Under the pieces are notes generated by a model that saw nothing but the letters and a program-made list of their open reading frames with translations, ran no database searches and was not told where the DNA came from. Made by a program: the position numbers and the translations under genes. DNA of 64,000 nt from UBA1351 sp964563505 (GTDB lineage: Bacteria > Bacillota > Clostridia > Lachnospirales > Vallitaleaceae), in contig CAZLXW010000007.1 in the NCBI GenBank assembly GCA_964563505.1, positions 1 to 64,000 on the forward strand, in the 5' to 3' direction. Positions 9,545 to 18,453 of this stretch are shown piece after piece (the stretch's first letter is position 1; the number at the start of each line of letters is the position of its first letter).

Positions 9545-11035
9545 TCATCCTTTCAAATTCCATAATACGTCACTCAGTTTCAAGTCCTGACGGAATGTTT
9601 TCATATTCGTATCCTTATTGATAAGTACCGTTTCAAGATCTAAGAATTCCGCAAAATCAAGCAATTCTTCTGCCGTTACATCTAATGAAAATACGGTATG
9701 GTGGGCTCCACCGGCAAGAATCCATGCCATAGCAGCTTCTTCTAATGACGGTTGTGGCTTCCACATGGCCTGAGCTACCGGTAATTTAGGCATCTCTTGG
9801 GGTACCTTAACTGCATCAACTTCATTAATAATTAGACGCATACGACCGCCCATATCAATAATTGAAGCATTTAAAGCCGGTCCAGTTTTACATGAAAAAG
9901 TAAATCGCGCCGGATCTTCTCGATCACCAATACCTAATGGGTTAACGATAATATTAGGTTTTTCATTTGAAATAGACGGACACACTTCCAACATATGCGC
10001 ACCTAAAACCATTTCATTATCGGGCTCTAAATGATAGGTATAATCTTCCATAAACGACGTTCCCTTATCACCAAATCGTCCCATAATTTTTGTTAAACGA
10101 ACAAATCCAGCTGTTTTCCAGTCGCCTTCGCCTGCAAATCCGTAACCTTTACCCATCAGACGTTGTACCGATAACCCAGGCAATTGTTTTAATCCGTGCA
10201 AGTCTTCAAACGTTGTTGTAAATGCAGTGAAGCCTCCATCCATTAAGAAACGCTCAATGGCGATTTCTAGCTTGGCCTGATATTTTATTGAATTGACGCT
10301 ATGATCCGAAGTTTCAACAATATTGTATTCATTTTGATATTCCTTATAAAGGGCTTCAACTTCATCTTCCGTAACTTTTTCCACATATTCAACAAGATCA
10401 CCGACACCATATCCATGAACCTGCCAACCTAACTTGATTTCCGCTTCCACTTTGTCACCTTCTGTTACGGCAACATAACGCATATTATCCCCAAATCGTG
10501 CAATTTTAAGACATTTACTTTCAGAGATTGTAACAGCAACATTCATAAAATTAAGAATTTGTTGCTGTACTTTTTCAGATTCCCAATAGCCAACAACAAC
10601 TTTTCGAGGTAAACGTAGTCGCGTATTAATAAATCCAAACTCACGACCTCCATGTGCGGATTGATTAAGATTCATAAAATCCATATCGATTTCATTCCAT
10701 GGAATATCCCGATTGAATTGCGTATGTAGATGCATAAATGGTTTATTCAGAATAGATAATCCAGTAATCCACATTTTTGCAGGTGAAAATGTATGCATCC
10801 ATCCAATTATACCGGCACAACTTTCCGTATTATTTGCTTCTTTTACAAGAGCTGTAATCTCATCCGGTGTTTTTAGCACGTCTTTGAAAACAATCTTGTA
10901 GCCAAATTTCCCTTGTTCGTTTAACCCATTCACCATGTTAACTGAGTCATCTTTAACTTGCTTAAGTACCTCAGGTCCATAAAGATGTTGACTACCGGTT
11001 ACAAACCAAAATTCATACGTTTTTGATAAATTCAT
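9545..11035 (-). CDS. araA: L-arabinose isomerase
   Basis: 496 residues, the normal length. Begins with the family signature EFWFVTGSQHLYGPEVL; WMHTFSPAKMWI, TTTFEDLHG (metal-binding Glu region), AGEGDWKTAGFVR and the C-terminal GGAHHTVFS metal-binding His are all present. It isomerises L-arabinose to L-ribulose in the cytoplasm. It is first in araA-araD-AraC regulator, about 40 bases downstream of an AraR-like operator. The ribosome site is ATGGAGGTAGTGAA before ATG. Confidence 0.96.
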   Translation of the reverse strand: MNLSKTYEFWFVTGSQHLYGPEVLKQVKDDSVNMVNGLNEQGKFGYKIVFKDVLKTPDEITALVKEANNTESCAGIIGWMHTFSPAKMWITGLSILNKPFMHLHTQFNRDIPWNEIDMDFMNLNQSAHGGREFGFINTRLRLPRKVVVGYWESEKVQQQILNFMNVAVTISESKCLKIARFGDNMRYVAVTEGDKVEAEIKLGWQVHGYGVGDLVEYVEKVTEDEVEALYKEYQNEYNIVETSDHSVNSIKYQAKLEIAIERFLMDGGFTAFTTTFEDLHGLKQLPGLSVQRLMGKGYGFAGEGDWKTAGFVRLTKIMGRFGDKGTSFMEDYTYHLEPDNEMVLGAHMLEVCPSISNEKPNIIVNPLGIGDREDPARFTFSCKTGPALNASIIDMGGRMRLIINEVDAVKVPQEMPKLPVAQAMWKPQPSLEEAAMAWILAGGAHHTVFSLDVTAEELLDFAEFLDLETVLINKDTNMKTFRQDLKLSDVLWNLKG

Positions 11036-11071
11036 TTCACTACCTCCATATTGTTCGTATCTTTTATTTTA

Positions 11072-11085
11072 GTGGTACGTACGTT
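11072..11085. promoter_or_regulatory. AraR-like operator before araA
   Basis: GTGGTACGTACGTT, with the palindromic core GTACGTAC at 11075-11082. B. subtilis AraR boxes have a TTGTACGTACAA-like core, and the same GTACGTAC core occurs before araR (12238-12245). It lies about 40 bases before the araA start codon, where a bound repressor would block transcription. Confidence 0.75.
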
Positions 11086-11090
11086 TATAT

Positions 11091-11110
11091 ATAAATGCAA
11101 ATGCATTTAT
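11091..11110. repeat. Inverted repeat at the end of araR
   Basis: ATAAATGC (11091-11098), four-base loop, GCATTTAT (11103-11110), overlapping the araR stop codon. It has no clean T run on the minus strand, so it may be a weak terminator or a second protein-binding site just upstream of the araA operator. Confidence 0.5.
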
Positions 11111-12195
11111 TCTTCTCGTCTTCGAACAGAATCCCGAATAATCAATTCAGGTTCAATGACATCGTGAATCACTGATTCTTCTTGTCGAATAAGCTTTAAT
11201 AACTGGGAAGCCGCCTTCTCTCCTAAGCGTCCTTTAGGATGGGCAATCGTTGTTAATTTAACTTCACCTGCATCGGCCATATTGGAATTATCAAAACTGA
11301 CAATCGATAAATCTTTGGGTACATTTTTGCCTAACTGACCGAGCAATTGAATGAGTCCCATAGAAATCTGGTCATTATAACACACAACGCCGGTACGGTC
11401 TTTCGTAAGCTTTTGAATTGCCTGGGCATTGGTCATATCAACCACCTGTTTTTTGTTCTCCGTTGTATACCAAAGCACATCGCCTTCTAGCGGATCAAGT
11501 TCAGCTTCTCTCAAGGCTTTTAGATAGCCGGAGTAACGCCCATGTCCTTGCATATCATCTTGTTTAAAAATCCCTGCAATACGTACATGTCCCTGTTCAA
11601 TTAAATACTTTGTCGCTAAATATCCAGCTTTTTGATCGTCTTCAACAATATATGAGGCTATTACATTTTGATAGGTTGCGTGGATAAAGAGAATGGGGAC
11701 ACCTTGACTTTGAAGCTTTTTAAACAAGTCGTCATTATGATTTGGAAAAATACTCTTTGTGGGTTCAACAATCAGTCCAGACAAGTTATGCTTGAGCATA
11801 TTCTTAAGTATGGCCCGTTCCTTTTCTATGTCATTATTGGTGTTGCCTATAATAATGCTATAGCCTTGGTCACTAAGGACGCCTTCAATCCCTGATATAA
11901 TCTCAGGAAAAATATAATCCTTAATATATGTTGTTATAAGGCCAATCAACTTGCCTTTTCCTGGCGCCTGTTGCTTGGTATTCGCAACAAATGTTCCTCG
12001 TCCTTGCTGTTTATATAACCAACCTTCATTGACTAAATCTCCAATAGCTTTACGAATTGTGTGTCGGCTGACACCAAATTCTTTCATCAATTCAATCTCT
12101 GATTTAATGGGATCATTATAATTCAAGCTATTTCCGGTTATATATTCAATAATATGTTCTTTAACATGTTTGTATTTCGGTTCATTCATTGCCAT
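11107..12195 (-). CDS. araR: AraR-type GntR/LacI hybrid transcriptional repressor
   Basis: 362 residues. N-terminal GntR winged helix (about 8-72, with FGVSRHTIRKAIGDLVNEGWLY) joined to a LacI/GalR-type periplasmic-binding-like sensor domain (about 80-355: KLIGLITTYI, VVCYNDQISMGLIQ, LSIVSFDNSN). This is the layout of B. subtilis AraR, which is released from DNA by L-arabinose. Its own promoter region has a GTACGTAC operator and a second stands before araA, supporting autoregulation and control of araA-araD. It lies between gdhA and araA, all minus strand. Confidence 0.92.
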   Translation of the reverse strand: MAMNEPKYKHVKEHIIEYITGNSLNYNDPIKSEIELMKEFGVSRHTIRKAIGDLVNEGWLYKQQGRGTFVANTKQQAPGKGKLIGLITTYIKDYIFPEIISGIEGVLSDQGYSIIIGNTNNDIEKERAILKNMLKHNLSGLIVEPTKSIFPNHNDDLFKKLQSQGVPILFIHATYQNVIASYIVEDDQKAGYLATKYLIEQGHVRIAGIFKQDDMQGHGRYSGYLKALREAELDPLEGDVLWYTTENKKQVVDMTNAQAIQKLTKDRTGVVCYNDQISMGLIQLLGQLGKNVPKDLSIVSFDNSNMADAGEVKLTTIAHPKGRLGEKAASQLLKLIRQEESVIHDVIEPELIIRDSVRRREE

Positions 12196-12215
12196 CTTAG
12201 CACCTCGAATAAAAA

Positions 12216-12256
12216 AAACTTAACTCATACGCAATTGGTACGTACAAGTTAAGTTT
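12216..12256 (-). terminator. Hairpin and T run after gdhA, with the araR operator inside
   Basis: Perfect 9-base arms AAACTTAAC and GTTAAGTTT (12216-12224 and 12248-12256), 23-base spacer. On the minus strand the second arm continues into eight T residues, so gdhA read-through should terminate here. The AT-rich stem is weak. The spacer holds the AraR-like operator, and the 5' arm on the minus strand overlaps the araR -10 element. Confidence 0.6.
12233..12250. promoter_or_regulatory. AraR-like operator before araR
   Basis: AATTGGTACGTACAAGTT, an imperfect palindrome centred between 12241 and 12242 with core GTACGTAC. It lies at the expected transcription start of araR, which fits autorepression. 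Confidence 0.75.
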
Positions 12257-12280
12257 ATCATTGAATTTATATTTTGTAAA
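12252..12280 (-). promoter_or_regulatory. araR promoter
   Basis: Minus strand: TTTACA (12275-12280), 17-base spacer, TAAACT (12252-12257). The start point would fall at about 12245, inside the AraR operator. Ribosome site CGAGGTG precedes the araR ATG. Confidence 0.6.
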
Positions 12281-12300
12281 GATGTATTTAGTAAAATTTT

Positions 12301-13641
12301 CTAGTACGCAACACCTTGTGCACGCATTGCTTCAGCAACTTTCATAAAGCCAGCGATATTTGAACCGATAACGAGATTGTCGTCTTCATTAAATTCTTTT
12401 GCTGCTTCACTTGCTGACTTGTAAATATTCACCATGATATCTTTTAATTTTGCATCTACTTCTTCAAAACTCCATGCATAACGCATGCTGTTTTGGCTCA
12501 TTTCTAAACCTGAGGTTGCAACACCACCGGCATTAGCTGCTTTACCGGGTCCATATACGATTTTATTCTTGATAAAGATTTCAACCGCTTCAGGCGTTGA
12601 CGGCATATTTGCGCCTTCTCCAACAGCAAAACATCCGTTATTAACAAGTGTTTGTGCAGCTTCACCATCAAGTTCATTCTGTGTTGCACAAGGGAGTGCA
12701 ATATCACATGGTATTGTCCAAATCCCTAAGCATCCTTCTGTATAGGTTGCATTGGGATGGTCATTGACGTATTCTTTGATCCGCTTACGCTCCACTTCTT
12801 TGATACGTTTTACAGTATCTAGTTTAATACCTTCTGGATCATGAATATATCCACTGGAATCACTTAATGCAACAACTTTTGCACCAAGTTCTTGGGCTTT
12901 TTCTGTGGCATAGATTGCCACGTTACCCGAACCGGAAATAACCACTGTTGATCCGTCAAATGACTTTCCTTTAATATCTTTCATAGCTTCATCCATGAAG
13001 TAGCATACACCATATCCTGTTGCTTGTGTTCTTGCTAATGAACCTCCATATGTTAATCCTTTACCTGTTAATACACCGGTAAATTCATTACGCATCTTTT
13101 TATACATTCCATACATATATCCGATCTCACGACCTCCAACACCAATGTCTCCTGCCGGAATGTCTGTATTCTCACCAATATGACGACTGAGCTCAAACAT
13201 AAAGCTTTGACAAAAACGCATGATTTCTCCATCAGATTTTCCTTTTGGATCAAAATCACTTCCACCTTTACCTCCGCCCATTGGCAAACTTGTTAATGAA
13301 TTTTTAAATATTTGTTCAAAACCTAAGAACTTAATAATTCCAAGATTAACTGACGGATGAAAACGTAAACCACCTTTATATGGACCAATCGCACTGTTAA
13401 ACTGTACTCTAAATCCACGATTAACATTTACTTTTCCTTGATCATCAACCCAAGGTACTCTAAACATGATTTGACGCTCAGGTTCAATAATTCGTTCAAA
13501 AATACCTGCTTCGACGTATTCCGGATATTTTTCTGCAACTGGCTCTAGTGATTCTAGAACTTCTTGAACAGCTTGTAAGAATTCCGGTTCGTTAGGATTA
13601 CGCTTTATAGCCTCACCCATTATGTGCTGAAGATTTTTCAT
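12301..13641 (-). CDS. gdhA: Glutamate dehydrogenase (NADP-specific type)
   Basis: 446 residues, the hexameric GDH length. Motifs: GPYKGGLRFHPSVN, the catalytic lysine stretch LPMGGGKGGSDFDPKGKSD, GDIGVGGREIGYMYG and the Rossmann stretch VVISGSGNVAIYATEKA. It interconverts glutamate with 2-oxoglutarate and ammonia; this subgroup normally uses NADP(H) and assimilates ammonia. It has its own promoter (13694-13721) and a hairpin after it, so it is probably monocistronic with read-through into araR limited. Confidence 0.96.
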   Translation of the reverse strand: MKNLQHIMGEAIKRNPNEPEFLQAVQEVLESLEPVAEKYPEYVEAGIFERIIEPERQIMFRVPWVDDQGKVNVNRGFRVQFNSAIGPYKGGLRFHPSVNLGIIKFLGFEQIFKNSLTSLPMGGGKGGSDFDPKGKSDGEIMRFCQSFMFELSRHIGENTDIPAGDIGVGGREIGYMYGMYKKMRNEFTGVLTGKGLTYGGSLARTQATGYGVCYFMDEAMKDIKGKSFDGSTVVISGSGNVAIYATEKAQELGAKVVALSDSSGYIHDPEGIKLDTVKRIKEVERKRIKEYVNDHPNATYTEGCLGIWTIPCDIALPCATQNELDGEAAQTLVNNGCFAVGEGANMPSTPEAVEIFIKNKIVYGPGKAANAGGVATSGLEMSQNSMRYAWSFEEVDAKLKDIMVNIYKSASEAAKEFNEDDNLVIGSNIAGFMKVAEAMRAQGVAY

Positions 13642-13693
13642 AAAATTGCCTCCACTTGTCCTATTGTTTATACCTTTAACGTGTTACCTTTTT

Positions 13694-13721
13694 ATTGTAT
13701 CAACATGAAAGAATTTGTCAA
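13694..13721 (-). promoter_or_regulatory. gdhA promoter
   Basis: Minus strand: consensus TTGACA (13716-13721), 16-base spacer, TACAAT (13694-13699), about 50 bases before the gdhA start. Confidence 0.75.
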
Positions 13722-13736
13722 TCAAAACTGCAAGAT

Positions 13737-16286
13737 TTATTCATTTTTTTTGCAACAAATCAATCGTTGAGATTGTATATCTGAATATAACTCTAATCTT
13801 TCAAACGCAACGAGGCGAATCACTTTCTCCCACGATGCGTCAACTGAAATTCGCTGGGTTAAATGATTTTCTTTTTCAGATAGTATTGCAAGATTAATGT
13901 CAACATCTTTCATTTCTTCAAATATAGCACAATAAAACACATCCGATTCAACAATATCTTGAAAAAAGTGGCTTCCATAGGATAGTTCGGGCGTAAAACC
14001 ACTCAGTGCCATTTCACACAAAACATTCATATAGCAAATATCGTGAAACTTTACCGGCACTCCCAATGACGGTGTCGTCGTCCCCCATCGTCCGGGACCC
14101 ATTAACATAACTACGTCATCTTTTAATTCCGCATTTAATTTGCCAATTATTTTTCCGGTTGCATATTTATCTTGTTGAGATAAGGCCAAGTATTCAACTG
14201 GATCCACAAAAATAACCCATTGAATCGGTAAATGTACATTACCACCCATAAAGTTCCCTTTGCTTTGAATTAAGCACGATGTTCGTTCCACTTCATCGGG
14301 CATAGCGACAGGTTCTCCAATTATTTTGGTTTGCAGCGGACGACACTGAACGATATTGATTTTATATTTTTCTTCTCGCGTAAAATTCACTGTAAATTCA
14401 ATATCTACAGGATAGTCATAAATCTTTTCAATCCTTGTCATCATTTGACGCATGTCATTGGGAAAATTTGTTGTGTTTATCATTCGCTTTAAATCCAGAA
14501 TGTGGGGAGACGCTATTCCTTTTAATCCGGACTCACGAATACGACGCATCGCTTCCCCGTCAGGTCTAAAAAATAGCTTTGATTCGGTTTTCAAATCAAT
14601 GAATTGAATTTTTTCCATAGGTAATGTCATTAATGTATTCTCTTTTACGGATAACACATCAACATAATGCTGGGAATATTTTTTTTCATCTTCATAGTTC
14701 ATCGGGGTCATTTTCTCCGGATGATCCAAACTCACGATTTTCGCATAATCTCCTTCGATGCGGTCAACTGCCCGTGTTCCTAGGCCAAAAACAATTCTAA
14801 GCATACCTGCATGAATGTCAATGTCTTGATTCCACATATATAAATTCGTAGAATGGCCAACACCTGCTGCATGAGGAAAAAAATATTCTCCATGAAAATC
14901 TCCTGAGACACGTTGAATAAGAATAGCCATTTGCTCATCTTCATTAAATAGGCCACGGTTCTTTCGATAGACCAAGGCACTTTCATTCATTGCACTAGCA
15001 TAAACCTTACGAATAGCATCGACGAATTCTTCATATCGTTCATCTTCTGTTCCTTGATTTGCACAAAATACACTTTCGTATTTGCCTGCAAATGCGTTTC
15101 CAAAATTATCTTCTTGAAGGGAACTTGAGCGTACAATAATGGGTGATTGTCCAAAATATTCTAGAAGCTGTATGAATTTTTCTTTAATATTATCCGGAAA
15201 TTCCCCCTGCTTTAGCTTTTCTTTAAGTTCTTTTCCATACGTATAATAAAATTCATCCGTTTTTTGTTTTGTGCGAAGTTGCCACCATCCATTTTGTACA
15301 ATGTAGGTGTAAAAAACATCAGATCCAAGATAAAAGGAATCATGAGATTCTAATTGCTCAGACACATCTTTTTCACATTCTTTTTCTATGATTTTTCGTG
15401 CCAATAACATTCCGACACTTTTTCCACCAATATATCCCGTGCCAATGGTTCTTGCTTGAATAAGCAAAATATCTTCTAAGGTCATATATCGTTGACACAA
15501 CTTAATCATTCGTGAATCCTGTCCAATTATTTTTAACATGAGATCATCACGCAAAGAATTTTTTACTGTTTCTTCTGCATTTAATTTTTCTCTTGCTGCA
15601 TTAAAAATCATATCCCAGTAATCTAAGCGTTCTTCTCCAAATCGAATCGTTGAAAAAATAGCTGATGCTTCTGCACTGGATGTAATAGGAACAACCTCTT
15701 CTCCCGCAACATTATGGGGAAAAAACATGGTTGGCGAATAGCGTTTCCATACTTTTAATGGATGAATATAGAACTGGTCCTCAACTTGATAGGCATCGAG
15801 TAGGAGCTGGGTTGTTTCTCGAATGGTGGCTATCGTTGTAAAAGTATGGGCATTACGAATAAGTCCAAAATATGCAACGGTATCAAGCTCATATAAAAAG
15901 GGGCAAGTTACTTGAAAAAAATTTCCAATCATTAGATCAGAATACCAACTATTGAGAAGCTCTGTCAGTACATCAAATACATAGAAGGTTTCTGTCCCTT
16001 CTTTTTCAATCACTCGATAGACATCGGTTGCAAAACTTTCAAATCCTTTTCCTGCATCAATTTCATAAATAATTATATCTTTATTTTCATCAATCAAAGG
16101 TTGGTGTGCGCCAAATCGAACATACACCAGTTTGCGTTCATCACTTAACGCTTGGGAAACAAATGCATCAACCACCCGCTGATAACTTGCCAATGTGTCC
16201 ACTTGCCATACAACATTATCACCAATTCTCAAGGCATCAATTGCAGAATCTAAACCTAGAATTCCTGTTTTCACACGTGTATTCAT
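13737..16286 (-). CDS. PEP/pyruvate-binding ATP-grasp protein with degenerate KaiC-like N-domain
   Basis: 849 residues. Residues 1-230 resemble a KaiC/RecA-type ATPase: TGILGLDSAI matches the KaiC entry motif, but the P-loop that should follow (GxxGxGKT) is absent, replaced by WQVDTLASYQR. Residues about 250-690 form the ATP-grasp domain of PEP synthase/pyruvate phosphate dikinase (GTGYIGGKSVGMLLARKI, IIVRSSSLQEDNFGNAFAGKYESV, VFGLGTRAVDRIEGDYAKIV, NIVQCRPLQ). The C-terminal ~150 residues (VVMLMGPGRWGTTTPSLGVPV) are not a phosphohistidine domain: no conserved His swivel motif is visible, nor a PEP-binding TIM barrel. It is therefore not a complete PEP synthase. It follows the FNT channel gene by 32 bases and may act in pyruvate or formate metabolism; the reaction is unknown. 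Confidence 0.85.
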   Translation of the reverse strand: MNTRVKTGILGLDSAIDALRIGDNVVWQVDTLASYQRVVDAFVSQALSDERKLVYVRFGAHQPLIDENKDIIIYEIDAGKGFESFATDVYRVIEKEGTETFYVFDVLTELLNSWYSDLMIGNFFQVTCPFLYELDTVAYFGLIRNAHTFTTIATIRETTQLLLDAYQVEDQFYIHPLKVWKRYSPTMFFPHNVAGEEVVPITSSAEASAIFSTIRFGEERLDYWDMIFNAAREKLNAEETVKNSLRDDLMLKIIGQDSRMIKLCQRYMTLEDILLIQARTIGTGYIGGKSVGMLLARKIIEKECEKDVSEQLESHDSFYLGSDVFYTYIVQNGWWQLRTKQKTDEFYYTYGKELKEKLKQGEFPDNIKEKFIQLLEYFGQSPIIVRSSSLQEDNFGNAFAGKYESVFCANQGTEDERYEEFVDAIRKVYASAMNESALVYRKNRGLFNEDEQMAILIQRVSGDFHGEYFFPHAAGVGHSTNLYMWNQDIDIHAGMLRIVFGLGTRAVDRIEGDYAKIVSLDHPEKMTPMNYEDEKKYSQHYVDVLSVKENTLMTLPMEKIQFIDLKTESKLFFRPDGEAMRRIRESGLKGIASPHILDLKRMINTTNFPNDMRQMMTRIEKIYDYPVDIEFTVNFTREEKYKINIVQCRPLQTKIIGEPVAMPDEVERTSCLIQSKGNFMGGNVHLPIQWVIFVDPVEYLALSQQDKYATGKIIGKLNAELKDDVVMLMGPGRWGTTTPSLGVPVKFHDICYMNVLCEMALSGFTPELSYGSHFFQDIVESDVFYCAIFEEMKDVDINLAILSEKENHLTQRISVDASWEKVIRLVAFERLELYSDIQSQRLICCKKNE

Positions 16287-16318
16287 AGTGAATCCTCCTT
16301 TGATCTAAGTATATCATT

Positions 16319-17101
16319 TTACTGCATTTTTTGTCGATCAATATCCCGATACGCTAACATATAGTTAATTCCCGAAACAATAATACCTCCACCAATAAAA
16401 TTACCTATAGCAGCAATCGAAAGGTTATATCCTATTTGAACTAACGTTAGGTCTCCACCTCCGAAATAGGCAACAAATAGGTAATACATATTTGCCACGA
16501 CGTGTTCTGTCCCACTTAATACAAACACAGTAATGCCTAACCAAACAACGACCACTTTTGCAATTTCTTCTCGACAACTATAGGCTAAACAGACACTTGT
16601 TGAAACAATAATATTGCATAACACACTACTGATAAGTATTGTTCCCGCTTCCATATGCACTTTATGCACGGCTTTTTCAATCACAAGATTTAAGACGGAA
16701 GCATTGAAAATCTCTGCTCCGGTTGTTAATAAGGCTAAAAATATAGCACCGATTAAGTTGGCGAACAAAATAAGCACCAATATTTTAAAGGTCTTAGAAA
16801 AATTTGTTCTTCGATCAAACACTGCAATCATAACCATACTGTCACTTGTATAGAGTTCAGCTTGCATCAACAAAATAGCGATAATTCCTAGCGGAAAGAC
16901 AAGGGCCCCAAGAAATGCACCTAACCCTGGATCTGCTGTTGCCGCTGCTATTTTAAAATATCCAATCGCTCCGATTGAAATATACATACCTGCAAGTATT
17001 CCTTGAATTAATAAAATAACAAACCGTTTATTTGCTTTCGCTTTACTTTGAGTTAGAATGTATTCTGTCAACGCCTTTGGTCCTGAATAAATTTTCGCCA
17101 T
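16319..17101 (-). CDS. Formate/nitrite transporter (FNT) family channel
   Basis: 260 residues, six predicted membrane helices. Family motifs include the N-terminal half GALVFPLGIIAILLMQAELYTSD and the central pore histidine in LSGTEHVVANMYYL. FNT proteins form pentameric channels for formate, nitrite, hydrosulfide or lactate/acetate. In a fermenting anaerobe formate is the likeliest cargo, and the PEP/pyruvate-binding gene directly downstream fits pyruvate-formate metabolism. Substrate is inference. Confidence 0.9.
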   Translation of the reverse strand: MAKIYSGPKALTEYILTQSKAKANKRFVILLIQGILAGMYISIGAIGYFKIAAATADPGLGAFLGALVFPLGIIAILLMQAELYTSDSMVMIAVFDRRTNFSKTFKILVLILFANLIGAIFLALLTTGAEIFNASVLNLVIEKAVHKVHMEAGTILISSVLCNIIVSTSVCLAYSCREEIAKVVVVWLGITVFVLSGTEHVVANMYYLFVAYFGGGDLTLVQIGYNLSIAAIGNFIGGGIIVSGINYMLAYRDIDRQKMQ

Positions 17102-17130
17102 GATATACCTCTCAATTGTTTTTTGTATAC

Positions 17131-17136
17131 ATTATA
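17131..17136 (-). promoter_or_regulatory. Extended -10 promoter of the FNT gene
   Basis: Minus strand TATAAT preceded by TGG (extended -10), about 30 bases before the FNT start, with no good -35. Confidence 0.6.
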
Positions 17137-17184
17137 CCAAAAAAAGTGTCAGGAACTATGAACAAAGTGTGAATTTCATAAAAA

Positions 17185-17225
17185 AACTGCCCTAGGATAA
17201 AGCTTAATTTAATCCTACGACAGTT
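17185..17225 (-). terminator. Terminator after the sugar ABC importer operon
   Basis: Two-part stem: AACTG (17185-17189) with CAGTT (17221-17225), and TAGGAT with ATCCTA inside. On the minus strand the stem is followed by seven T residues. It lies about 40 bases past the permease stop. Confidence 0.8.
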
Positions 17226-17262
17226 CTTTTGTCATTTTATTATTCTAAAATGAATTTTGTAT

Positions 17263-18441
17263 CTATGCTTTTTTACTATGCATGTTTCGTGTTTTTACAT
17301 CAAAGACAACAGCTGCCACAAGAACCAAACCACGAATAATGTATTGATAGGATACACCCACGTTCATAAGGTCCATTCCTTTTGTCAGTGACATCATAAC
17401 AAGTGCACCGATAATTGAACCGGTTACTTTACCAATACCACCTGTTGTTGCTGTACCACCAACAAATGCGCCGGCAATGGCATCAAGTTCAAATCCCATC
17501 CCTGCTGTAGGGGTTGCTGATTGAAGACGTGCTGTAAATAAGATACCGGATAAGCCGGCCATAAGTCCCATGGAGGCAAATACCAAATAAGTAACAAACT
17601 TAACGCTAATACCTGAAAGTTCTGCCGCTTCCGGATTGCCACCGACTGCATAAATATGTCGTCCGATAGTTGTATTATTCATAATGAAACTATAAATCAA
17701 AACAACAATTGCCACAATAATCGCTGTCCATGATAATCCTTTGAAACTTGCCAACTTCCATATAAAGAACATTACCACCACGTATATTACAACAAGTTTA
17801 GCAATAAATGCCGGTAACATAGGCACATGTAAATTATAGGATTGCTGCTTTCTTCGCGAAGCAATAGCCATTGCCGTAAACATTATCAATCCAACAACAC
17901 CAATAACCATTGTCAACACATGTAAACCTTCAACATTCGCAATATCCGGAATATAGCCATTACCTATTGCATTAAAGTTATCATTGGCGGTAAAAATTGT
18001 TGCACTATTGGTTACTCGTATCAACATTCCTCTAAATATTGTCATTGCTGCCAAGGTGGCAACAAATGCTGGAACTTTGAGATTTGCAACTAACGTTCCA
18101 GTCCATCCACCAATAATGATTGCCCCAGAAAGCAATGTAATAATAATTACCAGCCATATTGGCAGGCCATATGTGGATGTTAAAATAGCCGCAACGGCTC
18201 CTAAGAAACCACATACATAACCTATCGATAAGTCAATGTGACGAATAATAATAACTAAAGTAACACCTACAGACAATACAGCGATATAGCCTGTCATGTC
18301 GATTAAATCCGATAAAACTCTTGGCGTTAAAAACAATCCATCTGTCAATTGTGTAAAAATAAGCATAATCAAGGCTAATGCAATATACATCCCATAATCG
18401 CGTATGTTTTCTTTGATCGCTTGTGTAATATTATTTAACAT
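17263..18441 (-). CDS. mmsB: Sugar ABC transporter permease (XylH/MmsB type)
   Basis: 392 residues, about ten membrane helices, of the RbsC/XylH branched-chain-like permease family. The long central loop and motifs HIDLSIGYVCGFLGAVAA, AVGGNPEAAELSGISV and GAFVGGTATTGGIGKVTGSIIGA are typical of the XylH/GguB group. It forms the membrane pore of the ChvE-type importer; ATPase and binding-protein genes are immediately upstream in the same direction (12 bases from the ATPase gene). Confidence 0.92.
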   Translation of the reverse strand: MLNNITQAIKENIRDYGMYIALALIMLIFTQLTDGLFLTPRVLSDLIDMTGYIAVLSVGVTLVIIIRHIDLSIGYVCGFLGAVAAILTSTYGLPIWLVIIITLLSGAIIIGGWTGTLVANLKVPAFVATLAAMTIFRGMLIRVTNSATIFTANDNFNAIGNGYIPDIANVEGLHVLTMVIGVVGLIMFTAMAIASRRKQQSYNLHVPMLPAFIAKLVVIYVVVMFFIWKLASFKGLSWTAIIVAIVVLIYSFIMNNTTIGRHIYAVGGNPEAAELSGISVKFVTYLVFASMGLMAGLSGILFTARLQSATPTAGMGFELDAIAGAFVGGTATTGGIGKVTGSIIGALVMMSLTKGMDLMNVGVSYQYIIRGLVLVAAVVFDVKTRNMHSKKA

Positions 18442-18453
18442 ATCCTAATCCTC

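Noticed and set aside
12301..13641. Dense antisense frames in gdhA and in other conserved genes (for example topB and the ABC genes).
   Set aside because: They are ordinary shadows of coding bias; none has a ribosome site or recognisable product.
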